From assembly GCA_000517565.1 (NCBI GenBank), contig CP007051.1, positions 1,540,001 to 1,604,000 on the forward strand: a stretch of 64,000 nucleotides of DNA, read 5' to 3'. This document shows positions 8,308 through 17,176 of this stretch, piece after piece (position 1 is the first letter of the stretch; the number at the start of each line of letters is the position of its first letter). The notes below the pieces were generated by a model. The model saw only the letters and a program-made list of their open reading frames with translations, was not told the origin of the DNA and did no database searches. The translations under genes were made by a program, and so were the position numbers. Source of the DNA: Desulfurella acetivorans A63 (GTDB taxonomy: Bacteria > Campylobacterota_A > Desulfurellia > Desulfurellales > Desulfurellaceae).

Positions 8308-9462
8308 TTAGCGCAAAGGTATTGATTTAAATACATTTGAGTATATAAAACTTGTTAGCATTGCACTTAACACTAGCATGCTAGCGCCTTTTGCATCCAA
8401 AATACCAAAACTTTTACCAAATTGCGATACGGCAACAAGCAAAGTCAAAGGGAAAGAAATACCAATTGGTGCTATAAAAATTTCTTTCAATTTAAAATCA
8501 GACAATAACAAAACAAAACTGGACATGTATCTTACCAAAACTATCACAATTGCAACCAAACACGCTTCTTTTATCATATTTAAACTCATCATTGCACTTA
8601 AGTCAAAAGACAAGCCCACATTAATAAAAAAAATAGGAACCAAAAAGCCATTGCCAATTATACCAAAACTTGTTTTGATATTTTCATTTTCCTGTAACGA
8701 TAAAGATAAAATAAGACCACTTATAAAAGCGCCAAGGATTGGTTCTATGCCTAATATATCTGATAAAAATACAAAAACTATAAGATTTAAAAAATTTGTT
8801 CTGATGCCTGTTTCTGTAGTGTTACCAGTTTTAAGAAAAATTTCGCTCAAATGAGGAAACCACCACAAAAAAAGCCTAAGAAGCCTTAAAAATAAAATAG
8901 AAAGTATCACAAATACGGCAAGCTGTGTTAGTTTTATCAAAGATTCTAAACTAAAGCCAAACTTAAAATATAGGTTAAAAATTATTATAGCAAATAGACT
9001 CATAATTTCACCGATACTTCCAAGTATCAGTATCTTTAAACCAAACGGCTTATTAATCATATTATGCTCTTTTAAAACAGGGTACAACAAACCAATAGAA
9101 GTAACACTAAATGCCAGTACATAAATTGCAGGTTTATTCATTTGTTTTGCAATAAAAAAAGCAAAACCGATAACTACAAAAAAATACAAAACAAATGCAA
9201 ATGCATCTTTTTTTGTAACATTCTTGAGCGTTCTTATATCAAGCTCAAGCCCAGCCATATACATGAGCACAATAAAGCCAAACAATGATAAAAAATTTAC
9301 AATAGCAGAATTATGCCAGTTAATAGGAAACATATTTTTAATTAAAATTCCATAAAGTATCTCGCCAACAGCAAAAGGTATGTTTATTTTTTTTGATATG
9401 AAAGGCATTATAAACATTCCAAATATTATAAGTAACAGTCTAAAAACATCCAGATCGCTCAT
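8308..9462 (-). CDS. CPA2-type cation/proton antiporter
   Basis: A 384-residue integral membrane protein with about 11-12 hydrophobic segments. It has the CPA2 features IPFAVGEILYGILIKN at the first re-entrant region, YMAGLELDIRTL and GAFISGLILSLSLQ, and ends without a cytoplasmic RCK domain. Such proteins exchange Na+ or K+ for protons across the inner membrane. The gene overlaps the 3' end of the RCK-domain gene upstream by 4 bp, so the two probably form one transport system with the regulatory domain encoded separately. The cation cannot be told from the sequence. Confidence 0.82.
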   Translation of the reverse strand: MSDLDVFRLLLIIFGMFIMPFISKKINIPFAVGEILYGILIKNMFPINWHNSAIVNFLSLFGFIVLMYMAGLELDIRTLKNVTKKDAFAFVLYFFVVIGFAFFIAKQMNKPAIYVLAFSVTSIGLLYPVLKEHNMINKPFGLKILILGSIGEIMSLFAIIIFNLYFKFGFSLESLIKLTQLAVFVILSILFLRLLRLFLWWFPHLSEIFLKTGNTTETGIRTNFLNLIVFVFLSDILGIEPILGAFISGLILSLSLQENENIKTSFGIIGNGFLVPIFFINVGLSFDLSAMMSLNMIKEACLVAIVIVLVRYMSSFVLLLSDFKLKEIFIAPIGISFPLTLLVAVSQFGKSFGILDAKGASMLVLSAMLTSFIYSNVFKSIPLR

Positions 9463-10835
9463 AATGGCACTGCTAAAGCGCTATTTTTTATTTTTTTTAC
9501 AATTAAATAAGCTATATGAGGCTTTAAAAAAGATATTTTTGAACTTTTTTTATAATTTAGCACCACAAGATGATTTGGGAAATGCTTTGTAAACTCAATT
9601 GTTCCCACAACAGGATTTTTAACCTGCGTTTTAAAATTTATCTTTGTTTTATACACACTTTCAAAATCACGAACCAAAGCGGCAGCTTTCCTGATCTGGA
9701 TTTTTTCGCTCAAAGTAGACAGGCTATCTGGCATAACATTTAACAGTACTCTATACTCAACATTGAATATTTTTGACAATTCAATTGTGGTCTCAAGAAC
9801 ACCAAGCATATCAAAAGAATTCATTACAGCTATTATACCTTTGTAAGGATATGTACCTTTTGCTATTAAAAATGGCTTTGTGCATTTTTTAAAAATCGAT
9901 TTCAACTTTAAATTTAAAAAATCGTCAAATTCTGGGAATATATATAAACCTACATCTTCTTTTAAGGTAAAAATATCTTTCAATTTATCTACAATTGTAT
10001 CGGGCGTACTAAGTTTTGGGTGATTTAACCTATCTGATAAAGGAAACTTGTATGAAACAAGCGTAAATTTAGCCGATAAATTTTCTGATAAATACATTGT
10101 TTCATTGATTATGCTTTTTGGGCTGTTTTCTAAAGCTATACATTCCTGTCCATACTGTAAGGGAAACTGAGGTATGCCTTTCAGTAAAATATTTGAAATA
10201 TTTTCAAGTGTTCTTGGGTTTCCTACAAGTATAACCTTATCATTTATCTTAATAATAGAATCGCCATTTGGTATAATTAACTGATCGTCTCTATAGATTG
10301 CAGCTACATGCCAACTCTTTGCTCTTAGTTTGCTTAATTTTTTGTCAGTTATGTGAGATTTTGACAAAACGCTAACTTCTATAATCTCAGACTGCCCAAG
10401 ACCTATATTTATAGCTTTCGAATAATTTCTTTGCAGCCTTCCAATAACAGCCTCAATAGCCATATCTATGGGTTTTATTATTTTAGCATTATACTGTTTA
10501 AACTCTTCCTGACGATCCTCACTGTATGATAAAACTATAATTGGTTTATCTGAGTGGAAATTAAGCCTTATTATTCGACAAACCTCAAGGTTTATATCGC
10601 TATCTGTAAATGTTGTAATAACTGCAACAAGATTTTTTAAATCCAACTTTTTCCATGTAAGAATACTGCTTGCATCCGCATGCAAAAACTCACAATCCTC
10701 AAATTGTGGTTTCAGTGAGTTGATTTTTATTGGATCTATGTCAATTGCAACTACAGGATATAATTGTGATACAGCTTCAAGTAGTTTTACTTCAAAATAC
10801 CCCAAACCACATAAAATTACAAAAGGCTTATCCAT
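9459..10835 (-). CDS. RCK/TrkA-N domain protein, partner of the antiporter
   Basis: A 458-residue soluble protein. Residues 1-120 form a Rossmann RCK_N domain (ILCGLGYFEVKLLEAV, then VVAIDID and CEFLHADAS). Residues about 140-225 look like RCK_C (DDQLIIPNGDSIIKINDKVILVG). The C-terminal half (LYIFPEFDDFLNLKL, KPFLIAKG, LLNVMPDSL) resembles a universal-stress-protein-like fold. It likely senses nucleotide or ion state and gates the antiporter encoded immediately downstream with a 4 bp overlap. Its start overlaps the broken MFS gene by 8 bp. Confidence 0.72.
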   Translation of the reverse strand: MDKPFVILCGLGYFEVKLLEAVSQLYPVVAIDIDPIKINSLKPQFEDCEFLHADASSILTWKKLDLKNLVAVITTFTDSDINLEVCRIIRLNFHSDKPIIVLSYSEDRQEEFKQYNAKIIKPIDMAIEAVIGRLQRNYSKAINIGLGQSEIIEVSVLSKSHITDKKLSKLRAKSWHVAAIYRDDQLIIPNGDSIIKINDKVILVGNPRTLENISNILLKGIPQFPLQYGQECIALENSPKSIINETMYLSENLSAKFTLVSYKFPLSDRLNHPKLSTPDTIVDKLKDIFTLKEDVGLYIFPEFDDFLNLKLKSIFKKCTKPFLIAKGTYPYKGIIAVMNSFDMLGVLETTIELSKIFNVEYRVLLNVMPDSLSTLSEKIQIRKAAALVRDFESVYKTKINFKTQVKNPVVGTIEFTKHFPNHLVVLNYKKSSKISFLKPHIAYLIVKKIKNSALAVPL

Positions 10836-11984
10836 AAATCTTGACCGGTTTTGGCTTCTTTATTAAAATTGAACAAATAATGGCAAAAACAGGCAATGCT
10901 TCAATAATATAAAAAACTGCACTTAATCCAAAATGATCACTAACTACACCAAATAAACTAACACCAATACCACCTGTGCCAATGGCAAAGCCTGCTGCTA
11001 TACCAGAAGCAAGTGCTTTTTTATGTGGCAAAAATTCTTGAGCAAGCACTACAGTTACAGAAAATGTAGATACCAAAACAAATCCTACCAAAAATGCAAA
11101 AATAAATAGTACAGTTTCATTTTTTACATTGTTAAAAATTATATTTAAAACAAACGTCATGATCATAGTTACAAGTAAAGCATTTTTTGTACCAATTCTA
11201 TCTGCTAGCATACCACCAAATATTGTGCCCACAGCACCACCAGAAAGCAAGCAAAACAACAATATTGAAACAAATGAAGGTTGATCTTTTAAATACATTG
11301 CGTATTTAAATGGCAAATATGACATTAAACCAAAATAAATCCATGTTCTAAACATTATGTATAAGATAAGCAAAAACAAACTTAATCTGTCTATACTAAA
11401 TTCAAGCGGCAAATTTATACTTTTTTTGTGCGTTTTTTTTGTTTTTTTGCTAAGAAGCAAAATCTGTATCAAAAAAATAATAGGCAAACTTATTACTAAA
11501 ACACCTAGTGTACCTTTCATATCAAACCTATATATCAAAAAATAAATCAATGGTGGACCAATGGCAAAACCAATATTGCCACCCAATGAGAATATACTCA
11601 TACCTGTAGCTTTTTTATCACCTGTATAGTTGCTTGCTTCATTAAAAGCCATTGGGTGAAATGCGCTAACTCCAAGCCCGCTTAGTGCAACAAGTAAAAG
11701 CAATAAATAAAAATTGCTGGTTAAACCAGAAAACCCAACACCCACGCTTGCAAGTAAAATACCCTAAACTATCAAATATCTCATGTTTTTTTATCGCCTA
11801 TGTATCCAAAATATACCTGTATTACAGAAGAAAAAACATTTGTAACAAGCAAAATAATACCTGTTTGTGCATAATTTAAAGCAAACTCTTTTTTAAAAAA
11901 AGGTAGCATAGCAGGTACTGCGCTTTGATTGATATCAGTTACAATATGGCCAATAGATAGCAAAATCAAAGCAAACCAATTCAC
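10828..11984 (-). pseudogene. MFS transporter of fosmidomycin-resistance (Fsr) type, broken by a frameshift and a stop
   Basis: Two frames together reconstruct one 12-helix MFS protein of about 385 residues. The N-terminal frame (start ATG 11984) encodes IGHIVTDINQSAVPAMLPFF and ends VYFGYIGDKKT with a TGA at 11781-11783. The C-terminal frame (read from about 11770 to 10828) continues RYLIV, a TAG stop, then GILLASVGVGFSG and helices 3-12 including GLGVSAFHPMAFNEAS. The switch of frame falls on a run of seven A and would need one more A; the TAG is a second, independent lesion. A GTG at 11745 could start a helix-truncated product but has no obvious function. Co-oriented and overlapping with the RCK gene. 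Confidence 0.78.
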
Positions 11985-12046
11985 ACAATGATTATAACAG
12001 ATTTTTAAAAAAATGCTAATTCATTCTTTATTAGTTTGTTAATTTA

Positions 12047-12055
12047 TGGTATAAT
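12047..12055 (+). promoter_or_regulatory. extended -10 promoter for the diguanylate cyclase gene
   Basis: TGGTATAAT (TGnTATAAT, 12047-12055) lies 7 bp before the ATG at 12063, with only a weak TTATTA-like -35. There is no Shine-Dalgarno sequence. The transcript would begin at about the start codon. Confidence 0.5.
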
Positions 12056-12062
12056 TTTTATA

Positions 12063-13676
12063 ATGAAAAGGCTATTTGCCAAAATAAACTATTACATAAA
12101 ATACAAACTTTTGTTTTGGTTTGTAGTTTTGATTGTTTTAATTGGATTAAGTGGCTACCTTGTATTTTTTGCAATAAGTATTGGCTATTTTAACCTGCAA
12201 AAAAATTATATAAAAAGCCAAATAATTGCTCAAGAAAAACAGGCGCTAAATTCACAGCTTCTATACATAAAAAGCGAAATATACAAAAATACAAACCAAA
12301 ACCCACAACAAATAATAAGTTATCTAAAACAACTAAAACTCAACAAAAATTACCACTTTTACATAAAATACAAAAACCACATCTTTAATCTTAATAGCAC
12401 ACCCGAAGGATCTACAATAAAACAGTCGATTAATATATCACCTGATATTCAACTAATAGGTACTGTTAAAAAAGACTATATTAATAAAGTTCTCAATCAT
12501 AACCTATCTTATGCAAAGCAGTTGTTTTATAAATTTCTCATTAAAAGTTTTTTAATAGGACTTGTTGTTTTTATTGTATCTTTTGTAATTTTTTACAATA
12601 TTTTGTCAAAATTTGACAAAAAAATTAAATTGCTTAAAAAATTATCAGAAGAATTTAAAGACTTAACCAATCCTGCTTTGAAAACCTCATGCTCAAGCGA
12701 CGAAGTAAGCTGTATTATAAATAATTTTTTAGATTACTCAAACAACATAATTAAAATCCAAAAAATTAAAAATGCACTGCTACAATTTGAAGATATAGAT
12801 CAAATGTATGAAGCTTTTAGAAAATTATTAAAACAAGAGTATAATCTTTTTGATGTTAATATATTTATTGTGGAAAATAACTTAATTAAAAAAACCTATG
12901 CCAATAAGATATACTGTGAAAATTGCAAAATTTCATATAACTATATATCACAGTGCAAATGTTTTCAATCTATAAAAAATGGACTGCAAAGCAACATACA
13001 ATCAGAGTGCTCAAAAGACTATCATATAGTATGTTTGCCATTATTTGATAAATTTTACAAAAACAATACAACTATAATTGTTCAATTAATAGATAAAAAG
13101 CCAATAAGTGACTCAAAGGCAATCAAAAAACTATTTGAACAGGTAAAAGATGTAATAGGCTACACACTAACGATAAACATTTTTAAAAACCAAACATACA
13201 AAGATCCTCTAACAAATGCATATAACAGGCTATTTCTGGATGAATACCTATCTTTATTATTCAATGAAACACAAAGAAACAACATTAATTTTGCATGTTT
13301 GTTTATAGATATTGATAATTTTAAATCTTTAAACGACACATACGGACACAAAACAGGCGATCAATTTTTGAAAGAAATTGCCAAAATAATAAATCAAAAC
13401 CTAAGAGAAAACGATGTGTGTGTAAGATACGGTGGAGAAGAATTTGTTGTAATATTAAAAAACGTGCCAAAAAATGTTGCTTTTAGCATTGCAAATCGTA
13501 TTAAAAACAGTGTTGAAGCATTTACTTTAAATGGCATACGAAGAACTATTAGTATTGGTATAGCTTTTTGGCCTGATAGTTGTAAAAATTTTACAGATTG
13601 TATAAAAAATGCAGATTATGCAATGTATCAAGCTAAAAAAAGAGGAAAAAACACAATCGTTGAATTTGAAACTTAA
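12063..13676 (+). CDS. membrane-bound diguanylate cyclase
   Basis: A 537-residue protein with a transmembrane segment near residues 17-40, a periplasmic sensor region to about 160, a second transmembrane segment (SFLIGLVVFIVSFVIFYNIL), a HAMP-like linker, a cysteine-containing cytoplasmic region (CENCKISYNYISQCKC, near 285) and a C-terminal GGDEF domain. The active site is GGEEF, and REND five residues before it is an allosteric I-site, so c-di-GMP synthesis with product inhibition is expected. The start ATG 12063 is preferred to an upstream TTG at 12036 that would lie inside the promoter. The cysteine cluster could sense redox state or bind metal; this is inference. Confidence 0.85.
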   Translation: MKRLFAKINYYIKYKLLFWFVVLIVLIGLSGYLVFFAISIGYFNLQKNYIKSQIIAQEKQALNSQLLYIKSEIYKNTNQNPQQIISYLKQLKLNKNYHFYIKYKNHIFNLNSTPEGSTIKQSINISPDIQLIGTVKKDYINKVLNHNLSYAKQLFYKFLIKSFLIGLVVFIVSFVIFYNILSKFDKKIKLLKKLSEEFKDLTNPALKTSCSSDEVSCIINNFLDYSNNIIKIQKIKNALLQFEDIDQMYEAFRKLLKQEYNLFDVNIFIVENNLIKKTYANKIYCENCKISYNYISQCKCFQSIKNGLQSNIQSECSKDYHIVCLPLFDKFYKNNTTIIVQLIDKKPISDSKAIKKLFEQVKDVIGYTLTINIFKNQTYKDPLTNAYNRLFLDEYLSLLFNETQRNNINFACLFIDIDNFKSLNDTYGHKTGDQFLKEIAKIINQNLRENDVCVRYGGEEFVVILKNVPKNVAFSIANRIKNSVEAFTLNGIRRTISIGIAFWPDSCKNFTDCIKNADYAMYQAKKRGKNTIVEFET

Positions 13677-13710
13677 ACATTTATTTGGTATATATTTAGG
13701 GAGGAAAGAA

Positions 13711-14499
13711 ATGGATAAATTTTTTATTGCAGGACCTTGCGTTATAGAATCTGAAGAAATTGTATTAAAAATTGCCCAAAGGCTAAAACAAGTAAGTGAA
13801 AGGTTCAACATAGAAATAATTTTTAAAGCTTCATTTGATAAAGCAAACCGCTCAAGTATTGATTCTTACAGAGGTGTTGATATCTTTAAAGGTATGGAAA
13901 TTCTGGCAAAAGTTAAGAAAACTTTTAATATGAGACTCACGACCGATATACACTTGCCTAACCAGGCAGATATTGTTAAAGATACAGTTGATGTTATACA
14001 AATACCAGCTTTTCTATGCAGACAAACAGATCTTTTGGTTGCAGCTGCAAAAACTGGTAAAATTGTAAATATAAAAAAAGGGCAATTCATGGCACCATGG
14101 GATATGAAATATGCAGTAGAAAAAGTTAAAATTTCTGGCAATGACAATGTATGGTTAACAGAAAGAGGATCAAGCTTTGGGTATAATAACTTAGTGGTTG
14201 ATTTTAGAGGTATGCTTATAATGAAAGAGCTTGGTGTACCTGTAATTTACGATGCTACACACTCAATGCAACTACCAGGTGGCGCAAAAAGCAGTCTTGG
14301 CACACCACAATATGCACCATTTCTAGCAAAAGCAGCAGCAAGTATTAATGTTGATGGTTTATTTTTTGAAACGCATATAAACCCAAAAGAAGCACTTTCT
14401 GATGCTTCAAACATGTTAAGTCTGGATGAATTTGAACATGCCATACCAGAAATATTAGAACACTGGTATATATCAAAAAAATATGAAACTTATTTATAA
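13711..14499 (+). CDS. kdsA: 3-deoxy-8-phosphooctulonate (KDO-8-P) synthase
   Basis: A 262-residue enzyme condensing arabinose 5-phosphate and phosphoenolpyruvate to KDO-8-phosphate for the LPS inner core. It shows FIAGPCVIES at the N-terminus, FKASFDKANRSS, FLCRQTDLLVAAAKTG, TERGSSFGYNNLVVDFR, and DATHSMQLPGG. The start is the ATG at 13711 behind AGGGAGG. The metal-ligand cysteine seen in metal-dependent KdsA enzymes corresponds to the C of GPC. It overlaps the following permease gene by 17 bp. Confidence 0.93.
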   Translation: MDKFFIAGPCVIESEEIVLKIAQRLKQVSERFNIEIIFKASFDKANRSSIDSYRGVDIFKGMEILAKVKKTFNMRLTTDIHLPNQADIVKDTVDVIQIPAFLCRQTDLLVAAAKTGKIVNIKKGQFMAPWDMKYAVEKVKISGNDNVWLTERGSSFGYNNLVVDFRGMLIMKELGVPVIYDATHSMQLPGGAKSSLGTPQYAPFLAKAAASINVDGLFFETHINPKEALSDASNMLSLDEFEHAIPEILEHWYISKKYETYL

Positions 14500-15517
14500 T
14501 TATATCGCAAAGCGGTTTATAAAAATTTTTCTACTAGTTTTTATTATTGCTCTTAGTCTGTTTTATGTAATTGATTTTTTTAATAATCTATCAACAATTA
14601 TTTCTAATAAAGTAAAACTATCGTTTGCTTTATCTTATTACCTTGCATACACACCAAAAATGGCTTACATTTTGCTTCCTTTTATATTTAGCATAAGCAC
14701 ACTTATAACATTAGGATACATGGCATATACAAACGAAATTTTAGCTATGAAAAATAGTGGCATCAGTACACTTAAAATAGCAAAACCAATTTACACAATA
14801 GCTATTTTTTTGGTTTTTTTTATGATTACACTGGATAATTTTATTGTCCCATATACATACGATAAAGCCTTGCTTATTAGAGAAATTTATATAGAAAATA
14901 AAAATCAGAACCTCTGGGCAAAAGAAGGTGATACTTTTGTAAAAATTAATTCCATTTTTTACAATCAAAAATTGGCAAGTGATATAGAAGCATATATTGT
15001 AAATCCAGATAGCATTAAAAAAGTAATTTTTTCTAATATGGGTAAATTTACTAAATCTGGATTAATCTTAGAAAAACCTACAATCATAGATCTGTCAAAA
15101 AGCAGTATTAATTTATCATCTAAGGACAGTTTAAGACTTAGCGAATTTAACTTTATTAGTTTTGTAAAAGGCTTAGAATATCAAACGCCAAACATTATAG
15201 AACTCTACAAAAAATACTTAAGCATAAAACACAACCGTTTTTTATATGTCTCAGAAATCGTCTTTAAGATTGTTTACGCATTAAGTATTATTGCAATTTT
15301 ACCGTGCCTTATATTTATGAGTACAAATATTTCTGCAAGAAAAGACGATTTTGTACGCAAGGTTTTTTTAGGCACACTGTATTCTTTAGCTTTTTTAGGT
15401 ATATTAATGCTATTTAATGCCATGGCACAGTCTAAAATTATAAACCCAATATTTCCTGTTACAGGTTTTATTTTAATATGGTTTTTCTATTTTTTGAAAA
15501 AAGTTTTGGAGAATTAG
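14483..15517 (+). CDS. LPS export permease, LptF/LptG family
   Basis: A 344-residue YjgP/YjgQ-family protein: about three transmembrane helices (residues 10-125), a periplasmic beta-jellyroll (about 130-235) and three C-terminal helices. N-terminal YNYIAKRFIKIFLLVFIIAL and the helix-2 region LAYTPKMAYILLPFIFSISTLITLGYM are typical. With a second such subunit and LptB it extracts LPS from the inner membrane. Its location directly after kdsA agrees with LPS export. Sequence alone does not settle whether it is LptF or LptG. Confidence 0.85.
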   Translation: MKLIYNYIAKRFIKIFLLVFIIALSLFYVIDFFNNLSTIISNKVKLSFALSYYLAYTPKMAYILLPFIFSISTLITLGYMAYTNEILAMKNSGISTLKIAKPIYTIAIFLVFFMITLDNFIVPYTYDKALLIREIYIENKNQNLWAKEGDTFVKINSIFYNQKLASDIEAYIVNPDSIKKVIFSNMGKFTKSGLILEKPTIIDLSKSSINLSSKDSLRLSEFNFISFVKGLEYQTPNIIELYKKYLSIKHNRFLYVSEIVFKIVYALSIIAILPCLIFMSTNISARKDDFVRKVFLGTLYSLAFLGILMLFNAMAQSKIINPIFPVTGFILIWFFYFLKKVLEN

Positions 15518-16309
15518 ATGAAGTATATTTATGTAGTCTCTGATGGCACAGGAGAAACTGCTTTAAGATTTGTTAGAGCATTTTTGGTTCATTTTCCAAA
15601 ATCAGAGATAGTGCTCAGACGTTTTGGAAATGTAAATAACGCAAAAATCAATGAAATATTAAAAAAAGCCTTAATTGAAAAACCGCTTATTGTGGCAACG
15701 ATTGCAAACAATGACTTAAGACTTAATATAACAAATATTTTTATGCAAAACAATATTGAAGTAATGGATCTATTTGGTTATTTTATAGAAAAATTTGAAA
15801 CATTTCTACAGGAAAAAGCTATAAAGGCATCAGGACTCTTACATACTATTAGTGACAAATATTTTGAAAAGATAAAAGCTATAGAATACACTGTAATGCA
15901 TGATGACAACAAAAGTGCAAAGGATCTTGACAAGGCGGATATTATTTTAATTGGACTCTCAAGAACCAGTAAAACACCACTTAGTATATACCTATCACAA
16001 GAAGGCTACAAAGTAGCAAACTTTGCTATAGTTAAGGACGAAAAATTAACAGATGCGCTAAATAGAGTTAATCAGGATAAAATATTTTTTTTAAGCATTA
16101 GTCCTCAACGATTGTTTGAGATAAGGCAAGAACGAGCAAAAAAACTCGGTGTTAAATCCTATGCACAAATGTCAAAAATCTACGAAGAAATAGAATACGC
16201 AGAAAATTTATACAAAAAACACCCATCGTGGAAAAAAATTGATGTTACAAAAAAGTCTATTGAAGAAGCAGCAAGCGAAATAATAGAATATTTGTCTAAA
16301 AAAATTTGA
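15518..16309 (+). CDS. DUF299 bifunctional kinase/pyrophosphorylase regulating PEP synthase or PPDK
   Basis: A 263-residue protein starting MKYIYVVSDGTGETALRF and containing the P-loop-like GLSRTSKTPLSIYLSQEGYKVANF, both diagnostic for the PpsR/PDRP family. These enzymes reversibly phosphorylate a threonine of phosphoenolpyruvate synthase or pyruvate phosphate dikinase and so control pyruvate to PEP conversion. The start abuts the stop of the permease gene. In an organism growing on acetate such control of the entry to gluconeogenesis makes sense, and KdsA in the same operon consumes PEP. Which target it modifies is not visible here. Confidence 0.88.
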   Translation: MKYIYVVSDGTGETALRFVRAFLVHFPKSEIVLRRFGNVNNAKINEILKKALIEKPLIVATIANNDLRLNITNIFMQNNIEVMDLFGYFIEKFETFLQEKAIKASGLLHTISDKYFEKIKAIEYTVMHDDNKSAKDLDKADIILIGLSRTSKTPLSIYLSQEGYKVANFAIVKDEKLTDALNRVNQDKIFFLSISPQRLFEIRQERAKKLGVKSYAQMSKIYEEIEYAENLYKKHPSWKKIDVTKKSIEEAASEIIEYLSKKI

Positions 16310-16334
16310 TTTTTAAATGCTTTCATTATATAAT
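16306..16334 (+). promoter_or_regulatory. sigma70-type promoter for the DUF948-purM-gatB-accD operon
   Basis: TTGATT (16306-16311), a 17 bp spacer and a perfect TATAAT (16329-16334). It overlaps the stop of the DUF299 gene and precedes AGGAGGTGAG and the ATG at 16357. Confidence 0.65.
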
Positions 16335-16356
16335 TAGCTAATTAGGAGGTGAGTTA

Positions 16357-16815
16357 ATGAATATAGGTGAGGTTTCACTAGTTATTATAGCGGTTGTTTA
16401 TTTAGGTTTTGCTATATCGGGATTGGTTGCTTTAATTTTGGTTAAAAATCAATATAATAAATTACAAAAAAAAATTGATGAGATCAAACAAGAAATTCAA
16501 CCATTTGTAGCTGATTCAAAAGATATGTTTTATAAAGCAACAGATATGATGAATATGTCAAAAGAAATACTTGTTAGTGTAAAAGAACTGTCAAATAAAG
16601 CAAAAGAAACACTTTCTGATATTTTAGATGGTGCAAAAGAAGCTTCAAATTCTGTTAGCAATCTTGTAATTGATACGAATAAGAAAGCAAAAGCTCACAT
16701 TGAGTATGTATTTGATAGGGTAGAATCGATTGAAGAAAAGTTGGATGAGGTTTATGCATATTTGTTTGGTATAGTAAATTTTGTAAAAAAATTCAAAGGA
16801 GATAAAGATGAGTAA
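16357..16815 (+). CDS. DUF948 membrane protein
   Basis: A 152-residue protein with one N-terminal transmembrane helix (VSLVIIAVVYLGFAISGLVALILV) followed by a long heptad-rich coiled coil (KIDEIKQEIQPF through KVEEKLDEVYAY-like stretches). This is the DUF948 layout, of unknown function and commonly linked to YtxH-type proteins and envelope stress. It has a strong AGGAGGTGAG ribosome site and overlaps the next gene by 8 bp. It is the first gene of the operon. Confidence 0.75.
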   Translation: MNIGEVSLVIIAVVYLGFAISGLVALILVKNQYNKLQKKIDEIKQEIQPFVADSKDMFYKATDMMNMSKEILVSVKELSNKAKETLSDILDGAKEASNSVSNLVIDTNKKAKAHIEYVFDRVESIEEKLDEVYAYLFGIVNFVKKFKGDKDE

Positions 16816-17176
16816 AAAATACTTACTGAGTATTGCATTAATTGGGGCTGCTGCAGCAAGTGCAGCAATAATATGGTTTTTGAAATCTGAAAAATCTAAT
16901 GAAGCCAAAGATAAATTATCAACAATAAAAGATAGAAGTATTGAAACATTAAAACAGCAAAAGGAAAATATTGAAGAAAAAATAGAAAATCTGGCTTCAA
17001 AAATAGCCCAAAACTCAAAAGAATTAATTGAAAAAGGTAAAGATTATATTGATGAAAAGAAGAAATTTTTAATAGAAAATATAGAAGAAGCTCAAAAAGC
17101 TATTCAGGAAGAAAAAGAACGCCTAAAAGAAATTAGGGCACGATTAAGAGAAAAACAAGAAGAAGAGGTTATATAA
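16808..17176 (+). CDS. YtxH-like membrane-anchored coiled-coil protein
   Basis: A 122-residue protein with one N-terminal hydrophobic helix (YLLSIALIGAAAASAAIIWFL) and then a highly charged Lys/Glu-rich helix to the end. This is the general plan of YtxH-type proteins, which have no known activity. The gene overlaps DUF948 by 8 bp, and the pair likely acts together at the inner membrane. Its TAA stop is in the same frame as the following permease sequence, with no ATG between them. Confidence 0.7.
   Translation: MSKKYLLSIALIGAAAASAAIIWFLKSEKSNEAKDKLSTIKDRSIETLKQQKENIEEKIENLASKIAQNSKELIEKGKDYIDEKKKFLIENIEEAQKAIQEEKERLKEIRARLREKQEEEVI

Noticed and set aside
11745-11784. GTG at 11745 as the start of a separate short MFS gene
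   Set aside because: The upstream frame encodes the missing N-terminal helices of the same protein, so the gene is better explained as one broken copy.
11761-11784. TAG read as pyrrolysine in the MFS gene
   Set aside because: A second lesion, the poly-A frameshift, is also needed, and nothing in the window suggests pyrrolysine use.
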